Of a stretch of 64,000 nucleotides of DNA, positions 25,103 to 35,781 are shown one piece after another. The notes under the pieces are model-generated. The model did not search any database. It saw nothing but the letters and a program-made list of their open reading frames with translations, and was not told the origin of the DNA. The stretch's first letter is position 1. Each line of letters begins with the position of its first letter. The position numbers and the translations under genes were made by a program. Source of the stretch: Stenotrophomonas sp. NA06056 (GTDB taxonomy: Bacteria > Pseudomonadota > Gammaproteobacteria > Xanthomonadales > Xanthomonadaceae); NCBI RefSeq assembly GCF_013364355.1, contig NZ_CP054931.1, positions 4,388,501 to 4,452,500 on the forward strand. The letters are read 5' to 3'.

Positions 25103-26758
25103 TTACTTGGTGATATCCACGTCCTTGGTCTCACGCAGGAACAGGCCGCCGATCACCACCGACATCAGCGCGATGATGATGGGGTACCACAGGCCGTAGT
25201 ACAGGTTGCCGGTACCGGCCACCAGCGCGAACGAGATCGCCGGCAGGAAGCCACCGAACCAGCCGTTGCCGATGTGGTACGGCAGCGACATCGAGGTGTA
25301 GCGGATGCGGGTCGGGAACAGTTCGACCAGGTAGGCGGCGATCGGGCCGTAGACCATGGTCACGTACAGCACCAGCAGCCACAGCATGAAGATCGTGCCG
25401 GCGTAGTTGATGCGCGAACCATCGGCCTTGGCCGGGTAGCCGGCGGTGGTCAGCGCGCCCTTCAGTTCGGCACCGAAGGCATCGGCCTTGGCCTTGCCTT
25501 CTTCCTTGGTCAGGCCGGCCGCCTCATACGAGGTGACGCTGGCACTACCCACGTTCACCATCGCCAGCGAACCGGCAGCGGCGGGCTGCACGTCGTACGG
25601 CACACCGGCCTTGGTCAGCGCGGCGGTCGCCACGTCGCAGGAGCTGGTGAACTTGCGCAGGCCCACCGGATCGAACTGGAACGAGCAGGTGTTCGGATCG
25701 GCAACCACGAGCGCCGGCGAGCTGCTGCGGGCTTCTTCGATAGCCGGATTCGCGAAGTGGGTCAGGCCCTTGAAAATCGGAATGTAGGTGACGGCGGCCA
25801 GCAGGCAGCCGGCGAGGATGATCTTCTTGCGGCCGATACGGTCGGACAGCCAGCCGAAGAAGATGAAGAACGGCACGCCCAGCGCCAGCGCGGCGGCGAT
25901 CAGCAGGTAGGAGGTGGTGGCATCGACCTTCAGCATGCTGCTCAGGAAGAACAGCGCGTAGAACTGGCCGCCGTACCAGACCACCGCCTGGCCAGCCGCG
26001 GCACCCAGCAGGACCAGCAGCATCAGCTTCAGGTTGCCGCCCTTGAGGCTGTCACGGAACGGCGTCTTGGAACCCTTGCCTTCGGACTTCATCTGCTGGA
26101 ACAGCGGCGATTCGCTCAGCTGCAGGCGGATCCACACCGAAACGCCCAGCAGCAGGATCGAGACCAGGAACGGAATACGCCAGCCCCAGGCTTCGAAGGC
26201 TTCGTTGCCCAGGAAGTAGCGGCAGGCCAGGATGATCAGCAGCGACATGAACAGGCCCAGCGTGGCGGTGCACTGGATGAAGCTGGTGTACAGGCCGCGC
26301 TTGTCGTCCGGCGCGTGCTCGGCCACGTAGGTGGCGGCACCGCCGTATTCACCGCCCATGGCCAGGCCCTGGGCCAGGCGCAGGATGATCAGGATCACCG
26401 GTGCGGCGAAGCCGATCGAGGCGTAGTTGGGGAGCACGCCGACCAGGAAGGTCGAGATGCCCATGATCAGGATGGTGACCAGGAAGGTGTACTTGCGGCC
26501 GATGCGGTCGCCGAGGCTGCCGAAGAAGGCCGCGCCGAACGGACGCACGAAGAAGCCGGCGGCGAAGGCCAGCAGGGCGAAGATCATGCCCGTGGTTTCA
26601 TTGACGCCACTGAAGAACTGCTTGGCGATGATGGCCGCAAGCGAGCCATACAGGAAGAAGTCGTACCACTCGAAAACGGTGCCCAGGCTGGACGCGAAGA
26701 TGACCTTCTTGTGTCCTTGGGTAAGTTGGGCTTTCGCCGGTGCAGGTGTTGTGGACAT
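25103..26758 (-). CDS. MFS transporter, metabolite:H+ symporter (MHS) type
   Basis: 551 residues, inner-membrane carrier. FEWYDFFLYGSLAAIIA at the start and the loop motif GSLGDRIGRKYTFLV are MHS/ProP-like signatures; the second half has GWLSDRIGRKKIILAG. About 120 residues between the eighth and ninth membrane helices (starting SSSPALVVADPNTC, ending GSRINYAGT) form an unusual extra loop with two cysteines some 18 residues apart. The substrate is not readable from sequence; an organic acid is plausible because acs and its regulators lie next to it. ATG at 26758. Confidence 0.85.
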   Translation of the reverse strand: MSTTPAPAKAQLTQGHKKVIFASSLGTVFEWYDFFLYGSLAAIIAKQFFSGVNETTGMIFALLAFAAGFFVRPFGAAFFGSLGDRIGRKYTFLVTILIMGISTFLVGVLPNYASIGFAAPVILIILRLAQGLAMGGEYGGAATYVAEHAPDDKRGLYTSFIQCTATLGLFMSLLIILACRYFLGNEAFEAWGWRIPFLVSILLLGVSVWIRLQLSESPLFQQMKSEGKGSKTPFRDSLKGGNLKLMLLVLLGAAAGQAVVWYGGQFYALFFLSSMLKVDATTSYLLIAAALALGVPFFIFFGWLSDRIGRKKIILAGCLLAAVTYIPIFKGLTHFANPAIEEARSSSPALVVADPNTCSFQFDPVGLRKFTSSCDVATAALTKAGVPYDVQPAAAGSLAMVNVGSASVTSYEAAGLTKEEGKAKADAFGAELKGALTTAGYPAKADGSRINYAGTIFMLWLLVLYVTMVYGPIAAYLVELFPTRIRYTSMSLPYHIGNGWFGGFLPAISFALVAGTGNLYYGLWYPIIIALMSVVIGGLFLRETKDVDITK

Positions 26759-26790
26759 GGGACGCTTCCCCTCCGAAGCAATCGTTGTTG

Positions 26791-26849
26791 GTGGGTGCCG
26801 ACCGTTGGTCGGCACTCATTCTTGGTAGGTGCCGACCGTCGGTCGGCAC
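26791..26849 (+). repeat. Two SMAG elements in direct orientation
   Basis: Direct copies of the GTGCCGACC/GGTCGGCAC palindrome at 26791-26815 (GTGG end) and 26825-26849 (GTAG end). The second ends 4 bp before the porin stop codon. Confidence 0.88.
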
Positions 26850-26853
26850 TCGA

Positions 26854-28275
26854 TCAGAAGCTGTACTTCGTGGTGAACTGCAGGCGGTTGATGTCGCCCT
26901 TGCGGCCATCCTCGATCTCACGCACGCCGTACATGTACTCGGCACCGATATCGACCTTGGGCATCGGTGTGTAGAAGATGTTGCCGCGGATGCTCTGCAC
27001 GCTCTTGGTCACCAGCGGCCCCAGGCTGCCGTCGTTGTCGTAGTCACTGCGCGCGTAGATCAGATTCGTGCGCAGCTTCGGCGAGAACGCATGCCGCCAG
27101 CCCACGTAGCCGGCCAGTACGCCGGTGGGGTTGAGCTCGTCGCGGGCGACGTCGTAAGCGGTATCGGCGGTCACACCGAGGCCGATGTAGCGGGCGATTC
27201 CTTCACCACCAGTCAGCTGGTAGTGCAGCGAATCACTGCTGCCCATCACCCACTTGCCGCCCAGGGTGAGGCCGCCGGCCACCTTGTCGGCCTTGGCGCC
27301 GGTGGCCTGATTGTCGACCTTCAGCTGGCGGACGATGCCGCCCACGCCGAAGGTGCCCCAGTCGCCCTTCCAGCCATAACGCATCGTCAGGTCGGGCAGG
27401 CTGCCACGGTCGGAGTTGGCACTGGCGTTGGTCCAGGCGCCGGTGACCGGGTTGCGGGTACCGGTGAGGGTGGTGGTTTCCGGATTCTCCAGCGCGACGC
27501 TGAAGCCGCCCTGGGTGTAGCGCACCTGGGCCTGGCGCACGAAGATCACACCGTCGGTCGGACCGACGAAGTCCACGGCTTCCGGCAGCGACGCCGCGTC
27601 CATGAAGTTCGACCAGGTCTGGCCGGCCATCCAGTTGTTCCAGTACATGTACGCATGGCGCAGGGTCACGCCATAGGTATTGGTGGCGGTCTGGTTGCCC
27701 AGCGAATTGCCGAAGAAATCCATCTCGAAGAACGCGCCGGCCTTGTTGCCCGACTCGCTGACGTTGTCGATGCCCAGGTTGAAGCGCGAGAACTTGGCGT
27801 GGGCGTTGTAGTCCACGTCCGAGCGCTTGCCGCTGCCGCCAGCGCCTGCCACCGGGGTCTGCCCGGGCAGGTACAGCGCGCGGCCGGTGGCATCGTCGGC
27901 CAACTGGCCATCGCTGGTCTGGGTGGCCAGGAAGTCGGCCTTGATGAAGCCGCCGATCTTGACCGTGGTACCCGGTGCCGCGCCCGGGGTGATGGTGGTG
28001 ACCTGGATCGGCTGCTTGCCCGCCGGCACCGCCGGCTTCTGTTCGGCCTGCAGCGTGCGGACGTCGGTGACCGCCTGCTGGGTCTGCACGATCTGGGTCT
28101 GTTGCTGCTGCTGTGACGCCAGCAGCGCCTGTACCTGCCGCTCCAGTTCGGCAACGCGTGTTTCCAGTGCCTTCTCTTTGGCGGTCTCGGCGAACGCCAT
28201 GCCCGGTGCGACCAGGGCGACCAACAGGCAGGCCGCCAAAGGTGTGCGCACGGCTTTCAACGTACGGTGGCTCAT
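26854..28275 (-). CDS. DcaP-like trimeric outer membrane porin
   Basis: 473 residues. Signal peptide in residues 1-30 (LAACLLVALVAPGMAFAE), then a coiled-coil segment (KEKALETRVAELERQVQALL and a Gln-rich stretch) that in DcaP-type porins forms a periplasmic trimer stalk. The rest is beta-barrel with alternating hydrophobic strands and a C-terminal Phe (FTTKYSF), the BAM signal. DcaP homologues take up dicarboxylates or other anions. Divergent from acs. ATG at 28275 after GGAGAGAGGG-type sequence on the minus strand (reading GAGAGGGCAAC). Confidence 0.83.
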   Translation of the reverse strand: MSHRTLKAVRTPLAACLLVALVAPGMAFAETAKEKALETRVAELERQVQALLASQQQQQTQIVQTQQAVTDVRTLQAEQKPAVPAGKQPIQVTTITPGAAPGTTVKIGGFIKADFLATQTSDGQLADDATGRALYLPGQTPVAGAGGSGKRSDVDYNAHAKFSRFNLGIDNVSESGNKAGAFFEMDFFGNSLGNQTATNTYGVTLRHAYMYWNNWMAGQTWSNFMDAASLPEAVDFVGPTDGVIFVRQAQVRYTQGGFSVALENPETTTLTGTRNPVTGAWTNASANSDRGSLPDLTMRYGWKGDWGTFGVGGIVRQLKVDNQATGAKADKVAGGLTLGGKWVMGSSDSLHYQLTGGEGIARYIGLGVTADTAYDVARDELNPTGVLAGYVGWRHAFSPKLRTNLIYARSDYDNDGSLGPLVTKSVQSIRGNIFYTPMPKVDIGAEYMYGVREIEDGRKGDINRLQFTTKYSF

Positions 28276-28368
28276 GTTGCCCTCTCTCCCAAGTGGCAAG
28301 GTGATGCCGCGCGTGGGGCACGGTCGAGCCGAGACTGCGGGGCGTTTGCACGCATCGGCTATTGGCCA

Positions 28369-28409
28369 TTGGTCGAACCCGGGCCTGCAGGGGGCCGACT
28401 TTCGACCAA
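28369..28409. promoter_or_regulatory. Candidate operator between porin and acs
   Basis: Perfect 9-bp inverted repeat TTGGTCGAA (28369-28377) / TTCGACCAA (28401-28409), spacer 23 bp, so half-site centres are 32 bp apart, about three helical turns. It lies about 112 bp upstream of the acs ATG and 94 bp upstream of the porin ATG. A target for CrbR or another dimeric regulator is an inference. Confidence 0.5.
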
Positions 28410-28520
28410 GGTCTAACCGAAGTGGTGACGCGGCCGGGGGTGGATGGGGCAAACTGAGGGGGAACGGCTGCTGCAATGCTGCGGCTGCACACACAAAGTC
28501 AACGTGCAAGTGAGGGTGCC

Positions 28521-30464
<1,944 letters not shown>

Positions 30465-30477
30465 TGACGTGAGCGCA

Positions 30478-30543
30478 GGCACAGGACGCGCCACGAACGT
30501 GGCCGGGAGGAGGGACCCGGCCATGTTCAACCCGTCCTGTGCC
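30478..30543. other. Large nested stem-loop between acs and the response regulator
   Basis: Outer arms GGCACAGGACG (30478-30488) and CGTCCTGTGCC (30533-30543) pair perfectly. Inner arms GAACGTGGCCGGG (30495-30507) and CCCGGCCATGTTC (30516-30528) pair over 13 positions with one G-U. No T tract follows directly; CTTTTTCC appears 17 bp later. It starts 14 bp after the acs stop and ends 42 bp before the next ATG. Terminator, attenuator or mRNA stabiliser cannot be told apart. Confidence 0.7.
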
Positions 30544-30585
30544 AGCCATCACACCGCCCTTTTTCCTGATCGATAAGCTCGACCC

Positions 30586-31251
30586 ATGACCACCCTCCTG
30601 ATTGCCGATGACCATCCGTTGTTCCGCGAAGCCCTGCGGGGTGCCGTGCAGCGGGTCATTCCGGGCGTTCAACTGTTCGAGGCCGACAGCGTGGAAGCGT
30701 TGTATGCGCTGGCCGACCAGCACAACGACGCCGACCTGGTCCTGATGGATCTCAACATGCCCGGCGCACAGGGTTTCAACGCGCTGGTGCACATGCGCTC
30801 GCTGCATCCGCACCTGCCGGTGGTGGTGGTCTCCGCACGCGAAGAAGCCACGGTGATGCGCCGCGCACTCGACCACGGCGCACTGGGCTTCATTCCGAAA
30901 TCCGCTGATTCGGACACCATCGGCCATGCGCTCGGCACCATCCTCGATGGCGAGACCTGGGCGCCGCCGGAAGCACACAACGTGCCGCCGACCGGCAGCG
31001 AAGAACGCGAAGTCGGCCAGCGCCTGCGCGAGCTGACCCCGCAGCAGTTCCGCGTGCTGCAGATGCTGGGCGCCGGCCGCTTGAACAAGCAGATCGCCTA
31101 CGACCTCAACGTCTCCGAAGCAACGATCAAGGCCCACGTCACCGCGATCCTGCGCAAGCTGGGCGTGACCAACCGCACCCAGGCGGTACTGATGGCCGGC
31201 AAGCTGGCGATCGACGACGACGCCATCGTGCTGCCGCTGGAAGAAGACTGA
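30586..31251 (+). CDS. LuxR/NarL-type response regulator, CrbR/ErdR-like
   Basis: 221 residues. Receiver domain with LLIADDHPLFREAL acidic pair, phospho-acceptor Asp in LVLMDLNMPGAQG near residue 50 and the FIPKSAD Lys; C-terminal LuxR helix-turn-helix LTPQQFRVLQMLGAGRLNKQIAYDLNVSEATIKAHV. Next to acs and near an SLC5-type hybrid kinase, the pairing known as CrbS/CrbR (Vibrio) or MxtR/ErdR (Pseudomonas), which activates acs. I assign it to that group by context. Two bp after its stop begins a SMAG element. Confidence 0.88.
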   Translation: MTTLLIADDHPLFREALRGAVQRVIPGVQLFEADSVEALYALADQHNDADLVLMDLNMPGAQGFNALVHMRSLHPHLPVVVVSAREEATVMRRALDHGALGFIPKSADSDTIGHALGTILDGETWAPPEAHNVPPTGSEEREVGQRLRELTPQQFRVLQMLGAGRLNKQIAYDLNVSEATIKAHVTAILRKLGVTNRTQAVLMAGKLAIDDDAIVLPLEED

Positions 31252-31253
31252 GG

Positions 31254-31369
31254 GTAGTGCCGGCCGCAGGCCGGCAATTGCCCGACGACGCATGAAACCG
31301 CTCTGGTAGGTGCCAAGCTTGCTTGGCACGCTTTCGCCGTTGCGCGTGCCGGCCAGCGGCCGGCACTAC
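31254..31369. repeat. Three SMAG elements
   Basis: GTAGTGCCGGCC type at 31254-31277, GTAGGTGCCAAGC type at 31306-31330 (AAGCTTGCTT core) and an inverted TGCCGGCC type at 31346-31369. The first starts 2 bp after the stop of the response-regulator gene. Confidence 0.88.
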
Positions 31370-31390
31370 CAGGTACCGCTGCGCTCGCGA

Positions 31391-31406
31391 TATAGCCATC
31401 GCTATA
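31391..31406. promoter_or_regulatory. MntR-like operator overlapping the mntP promoter
   Basis: Perfect palindrome TATAGC-CATC-GCTATA. The enterobacterial MntR box has ATAGC-N4-GCTAT at its core, so the match covers the whole core. A possible -10 (TATAAA, 31403-31408) overlaps the right arm, as expected for a metal-responsive operator. Confidence 0.6.
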
Positions 31407-31478
31407 AAAACCAGCCCTGCCTGCGCGTTTCGCTGGAAATGCGCCACGCGCGGATCGCGGTGCTAAGCTTCGCGTCCC

Positions 31479-31577
31479 CTTGGGGAGTAGCCGGATTCCT
31501 ACGCAGGAATCGTCCACGTCAACATACTCGGCCAGTGCGCCGTGGCGTGGACAACCATGATGGTTGGCGAGACCAGC
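31479..31577 (+). ncRNA. Manganese riboswitch (yybP-ykoY family)
   Basis: All sequence blocks of the family occur in order: GGGGAGTAGCC (31482-31492), a hairpin with arms GGATTCCT and AGGAATC, TCAACATACTCG (31519-31530), and GGCGAGACCA (31566-31575). The stem GTCCACG (31512-31518) / CGTGGAC (31546-31552) and a small hairpin AACCAT/ATGGTT complete the fold. The layout closely parallels the E. coli mntP leader. About 75 nt separate it from the mntP start. Confidence 0.93.
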
Positions 31578-31653
31578 GGCCCGCGCGCGCAACATCAGGT
31601 TGGGCGCGAGCGCAGGCCGTGCGTCCGTCTTTGCCCGACCTCAGCAGCCGCCA

Positions 31654-32229
31654 ATGTCCCCCATTTCGATCCTCCTGATCGGCTTTGCCATGTCCACCGA
31701 TGCCTTCGCCGCCGCGATCGGCAAGGGTGCCGCCATGCGCAAGCCGGTGTTCCGTGATGCGCTGCGCGCCGGCATCATCTTCGGTGTCATCGAGGCGATC
31801 ACACCCATCATCGGTTGGCTGCTAGGCCGCGCCGCGCTGCAGTACGTGGAAGCGTTCGACCACTGGATCGCCTTCGGCCTGCTCGGTGCCCTGGGCATCC
31901 ACATGATCTACAACGGACTGCGTCCGGACAATGGCGAGGACGATGAAGATCCGGCGCAGCACCACGGTTTCTGGAAGCTCGCGCTGACCGGGTTCGCCAC
32001 CAGCATCGATGCGATGGCGGTGGGCATCGGCCTGGCCTTCATGGACGTGCATATCGGCGTGATGGCCGCAGTCATCGGCCTGTGCACGCTGACCATGGTC
32101 ACTGCCGGCATCATGCTGGGCCGCGTGCTCGGCAGCATGGTCGGCAAGCGCGCCGAGATCATCGGTGGTGTGATTCTGGTGATCATCGGTGCGACGATCC
32201 TGTATGAACACCTGCACGGCGTGGGATAA
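31654..32229 (+). CDS. mntP: Manganese efflux pump MntP
   Basis: 191-residue inner-membrane exporter. Two similar halves with conserved Asp motifs: [16 protein letters not shown] at the N-terminus and [17 protein letters not shown] in the middle; six membrane segments. The ATG at 31654 is 30 codons into the open frame and gives the family start ([18 protein letters not shown]). No strong Shine-Dalgarno is visible before it. Preceded by the riboswitch and the MntR-like site. It separates the response regulator from the kinase gene, which runs the other way. Confidence 0.96.
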   Translation: MSPISILLIGFAMSTDAFAAAIGKGAAMRKPVFRDALRAGIIFGVIEAITPIIGWLLGRAALQYVEAFDHWIAFGLLGALGIHMIYNGLRPDNGEDDEDPAQHHGFWKLALTGFATSIDAMAVGIGLAFMDVHIGVMAAVIGLCTLTMVTAGIMLGRVLGSMVGKRAEIIGGVILVIIGATILYEHLHGVG

Positions 32230-32249
32230 CGTGCCGGCGATTGCGAGGT

Positions 32250-32272
32250 TGCCGGCCAGCGGCCGGCACTAC
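32250..32272 (-). repeat. SMAG element, single copy
   Basis: TGCCGGCC-AGC-GGCCGGCA ending CTAC, between the convergent mntP and kinase genes. Confidence 0.85.
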
Positions 32273-32300
32273 CGGCGCGTCATCCGCGTGTGGCGTGGAT

Positions 32301-35300
32301 TCAGTCGTTGTTGCGGGTATCGCGCAGCGCGCCCAGGAACGCGCGCAGCGAGGCTGGCTTGATCGGCTTGGTCAACAGGCGATAGCCACGCTCGCGTGCC
32401 ATCCGCTTCAGTTCATCGCGACCATCCGCGGTCAGCAGCGCACCGGGCAACGGATAGCCCGCCGCCTCGCGCAATGCCACCAGCGCGTCCAGGCCATCCA
32501 AGCGATCATGCAGGTGATAGTCCACCAGCATCACCTGGGGACGCTCGGCAATCTTCTGCAATGCCTGGTCCACCGTCGATGCAGTGATCACCTGCACCTG
32601 CCAGCGCCCCAGCAGCGCGCGCATGCCATCGAGGATTTCCTCGTCGTTGTCCACGCACAGCACGCGCAGGCCCGCCAACGAATCGCTGCGGACCGGCGCG
32701 GCTGTCTGCGCCGAGGCAACCGCTTCGGTATAGCCCGGCAGCGGGGCAACTCGCGGCAGGATGATCGAGAACATCGAGCCGCTGCCGACCCGGCTGCGCG
32801 CGTTCAAGCGATGATCGAGCAGGCGTGAGATGCGCTGGCAGATCGACAGGCCCAGTCCCAGACCCTGCTCGCCCCAGTCGAACGGCTGCTGGTAGCGGTG
32901 GAACTCGTCGAAGATCTGCCGCATGTGATGCTCGGGAATGCCGGGGCCGGTATCCCACACCTGCAATTCCACTTCATCGCCGCGCTGTCGCACCGCCAGC
33001 ACGATGCGACCCTGCCGCGTGTAGCGCAGCGCATTGGCAAGGAAGTTCTGCAGTACACGGCGCAGCAGGCGACGATCGCTGCGCACCCAGGTGGTACGCG
33101 CGAACAGATCCAGTCGCAGCCCGCGTCCCGCCGCGACCGGCGTGTACTGGGCGGCCAGCTCGCGCATCAGCGCACTGACATCGAATTCGCCGATCACCGG
33201 ATGCAGGCCGCCGGCATCCAGCCGCGACACGTCCAGCAGCCCGTCCAGAAGCTCCTCAGCCGCGCGCAGCGATGCGTCCACGCGTTCGGCAAGATGCCGC
33301 TGCTCGTCGCTGACATGGTCACTGTCGCGCAGCGCCGAGGCGAACAACCGTGCCGCGTTCAACGGCTGCAACACGTCATGGCTGATCGCGGCCAGGAAGC
33401 GGGTCTTGGATTGCTGCGCGACTTCTGCAACATGCGAGCGCTCGGCCACACGTTGTTCCAGCGTCTCGTTCGCCTCCAGAAGCGCACGCTCGGCATGCTT
33501 GTAGTCGGTGATGTCGTTGTAGCTGGTGACGTAGCCGCCGCCGGGCAGCGCCTGGCCACGCATTTCGATCACCTTGCCATCGCTGCGGGTGCGCTCGAAC
33601 ACGTGCGGCGAACCGGCGCGCATATAGCCAATGCGCCGATTGATCTGCACTTCGATGTCGCCCTCGCCCAGCTCACCACGCTCGGCGTTGTACCGGATCA
33701 GGTCCGCCACCGGGCGGCCCACGTAGAGCATGCCATCGGGGTAGCCGAACATGTCCTGGTAGCGCCGGTTCCAGGCAGTCAGGCGCATGTCCGGGTCGAC
33801 CACGCTTACGCCGGCGCTGATGTTTTCCAGCGTGGTCGACAGGATCTCGCGGTTGAAGCGCAGTTCCTGTCCCGCTTCGTCCAGCACCGCCACCACTTCG
33901 CCCAGGTCCATACCCGAGCCACGCAGCAGGCTGGTCAGCAGCAGGCGCGCGGACGCTGCGCCGATGGACGCCGCCAGCAGGCGCTCGGTGAATTGAACCC
34001 AGGGACGGTCGGCAGGCGCAGAGGATTGCAGCTCGCGTCCCAGCGACTGCGCCTGTTCGAAGAACGAGCGCCGTGCATGGCGTTCGCCGACCACGCGCGA
34101 GGCCAGTGCCAGCAGGTCACCCACGTGTACATGGCCCGGCCAACCACCGGCCACTGACGGCCGCTCGGCGTAGGGGTCGAGAAAAGGTGCAGCGCGCAGG
34201 CGCTCATCCACGCCGGGGCGCCAACGCGCCGATACCAGCATCATCGTCGCCGCATTGACCAGCAGTGACCAGAACGTGCCGTGGGTCAGCGGGTCCCAGC
34301 CGGTCATGCCGAACAGCTGCTGCGGGCGCAGCCAGGTGATGCCGAAGGGTCCGTTCTGCACCCAGCCCGCATCCATCCAGCCGGCCATGGTCATCGCCGG
34401 CAGCAGCAGGGTGTACAGCCAGGTGGCGAAGCCGAGCAACATGCCGGTCTCGACGCCACGACGGCTGGCACCTCGCCAGTACAGGCCACCGATCAGGCCC
34501 GGCGCGAACTGTGCCACCGCGGCGAAGGCCATCAGCCCATACGAGGCCAGGGTGCTGTCGTTGCTGCTGCTGCGGTAGTAGCTGTAGGCCATCAGCGCCA
34601 GCAGCAGGATCGCCAGGCGGCGGATCCACAGCACCCGCGAGGCGACGTCGGCCGCTTCCTGGTGATCACCACTGCGACGCAGCAGTACCGGCATCACCAG
34701 GTCGTTGCTGACCATCGTCGCCAGCGCGATCGAGGAGACGATGACCATGCCGGTGGCGGCAGAGAAGCCGCCGATATAGGCAATCAATGCCAGCGCGTTG
34801 CGGCCCTCGGCCAGCGGCAATGCCAGCACCATCGAGTCGTCGGCCACGCCGCTTCCGGTGCCGAACAGGCTGACACCGGCAGTGGCAATCGGCAGCACCA
34901 TCGCCGAGATCAGCACCAGGTAGCCGCCGAACATCCAGCGCGCGCGGCGTACATCGCGCACGTCACCGCACTCGACCACCGCCACGTGGAACTGGCGCGG
35001 CAGGCAGATGATGGCCAGGAAACTGAGCAGGGTCTGCGACAGGAAGCCCACCGGCGGCAGCCCGGTGAACAGCGTATGCACCGATTCCACCACTGCTTCG
35101 TTGCGGTCGCTGAGCCAGACGTAGGCGAACACGCCCACCGCCACCATTGCCACCAGCTTGATCACCGATTCCAGCGCGATCGCCAGCATCATGCCGTGGT
35201 GGTGTTCGGTGGCATCCACCTGGCGGGTGCCGAACAGGGTGGCGAACAGCGCCATCAGCAGCGCCACATACAGCGCCGGATCGCTGAAGAATCCGGTTGG

Positions 35301-35753
35301 CCCGGTGTTGCCGGTCAGCACCTGCAGGCTCATCGCCACCGCTTTGTACTGCAGGGCGAGGTAGGGAATGATGCCGATCAGGGCGATGATCGCCACCAGC
35401 GCGGCCAGCCGCCGCGAGCGGCCGAAGCGCGAGGAAATGAAGTCGGCGATGGAGACCACGTTCTGGCTGCGTGCGATCAGCGCCAGGCGCTCGATGATGC
35501 GCCAGCCGAACAGCAGCAGCAGCAGCGGGCCGATGTAGATCGGCAGGTAACCCACGCCGTTGCGCACGGCGGTGCCGACTGCGCCATAGAAGGTCCACGA
35601 CGAGCAGTACACCGCCAGTGCCAGGCTGTAGACCACCGGTCGCAGCCACGGCCGGTCCGGGTACATCGGCCGACGGTCGCCCCACCACGCCACGCCGAAC
35701 AGCAGCGCGGCATAGGCAACCGAGACCAGCAGCAGGATCCAGCTGGAGACCAC
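32301..35753 (-). CDS. SLC5-PAS hybrid sensor histidine kinase, CrbS/MxtR-like
   Basis: 1150 residues. Residues 1 to about 500 form a sodium/solute-symporter-like domain with many membrane helices (for example YLPIYIGPLLLLLFGW, YLALQYKAVAMSLQVL); a linker of STAC type follows; PAS near 650-760 (ISAGVSVVDPDMRLTAWNRRY); dimerisation helix with His near 792 (AISHDVLQPLNAARLF); ATPase boxes NFLANALRYT, DTGPGIP, GLGLGLSIC; receiver domain near 1030-1145 with Asp near 1078 (LVDYHL). This layout matches CrbS/MxtR kinases that control acs. GTG start. It may sense acetate or the energy state linked to its transport. Confidence 0.92.
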   Translation of the reverse strand: MVSSWILLLVSVAYAALLFGVAWWGDRRPMYPDRPWLRPVVYSLALAVYCSSWTFYGAVGTAVRNGVGYLPIYIGPLLLLLFGWRIIERLALIARSQNVVSIADFISSRFGRSRRLAALVAIIALIGIIPYLALQYKAVAMSLQVLTGNTGPTGFFSDPALYVALLMALFATLFGTRQVDATEHHHGMMLAIALESVIKLVAMVAVGVFAYVWLSDRNEAVVESVHTLFTGLPPVGFLSQTLLSFLAIICLPRQFHVAVVECGDVRDVRRARWMFGGYLVLISAMVLPIATAGVSLFGTGSGVADDSMVLALPLAEGRNALALIAYIGGFSAATGMVIVSSIALATMVSNDLVMPVLLRRSGDHQEAADVASRVLWIRRLAILLLALMAYSYYRSSSNDSTLASYGLMAFAAVAQFAPGLIGGLYWRGASRRGVETGMLLGFATWLYTLLLPAMTMAGWMDAGWVQNGPFGITWLRPQQLFGMTGWDPLTHGTFWSLLVNAATMMLVSARWRPGVDERLRAAPFLDPYAERPSVAGGWPGHVHVGDLLALASRVVGERHARRSFFEQAQSLGRELQSSAPADRPWVQFTERLLAASIGAASARLLLTSLLRGSGMDLGEVVAVLDEAGQELRFNREILSTTLENISAGVSVVDPDMRLTAWNRRYQDMFGYPDGMLYVGRPVADLIRYNAERGELGEGDIEVQINRRIGYMRAGSPHVFERTRSDGKVIEMRGQALPGGGYVTSYNDITDYKHAERALLEANETLEQRVAERSHVAEVAQQSKTRFLAAISHDVLQPLNAARLFASALRDSDHVSDEQRHLAERVDASLRAAEELLDGLLDVSRLDAGGLHPVIGEFDVSALMRELAAQYTPVAAGRGLRLDLFARTTWVRSDRRLLRRVLQNFLANALRYTRQGRIVLAVRQRGDEVELQVWDTGPGIPEHHMRQIFDEFHRYQQPFDWGEQGLGLGLSICQRISRLLDHRLNARSRVGSGSMFSIILPRVAPLPGYTEAVASAQTAAPVRSDSLAGLRVLCVDNDEEILDGMRALLGRWQVQVITASTVDQALQKIAERPQVMLVDYHLHDRLDGLDALVALREAAGYPLPGALLTADGRDELKRMARERGYRLLTKPIKPASLRAFLGALRDTRNND

Positions 35754-35781
35754 GCGTGCGTTTCCGTCAGGACAGGGGCCA

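Noticed and set aside
28300..28320. Sigma-54-like TGGCAAGGTGATGC upstream of acs
   Set aside because: The GG to GC spacing is one base short of the strict sigma-54 rule.
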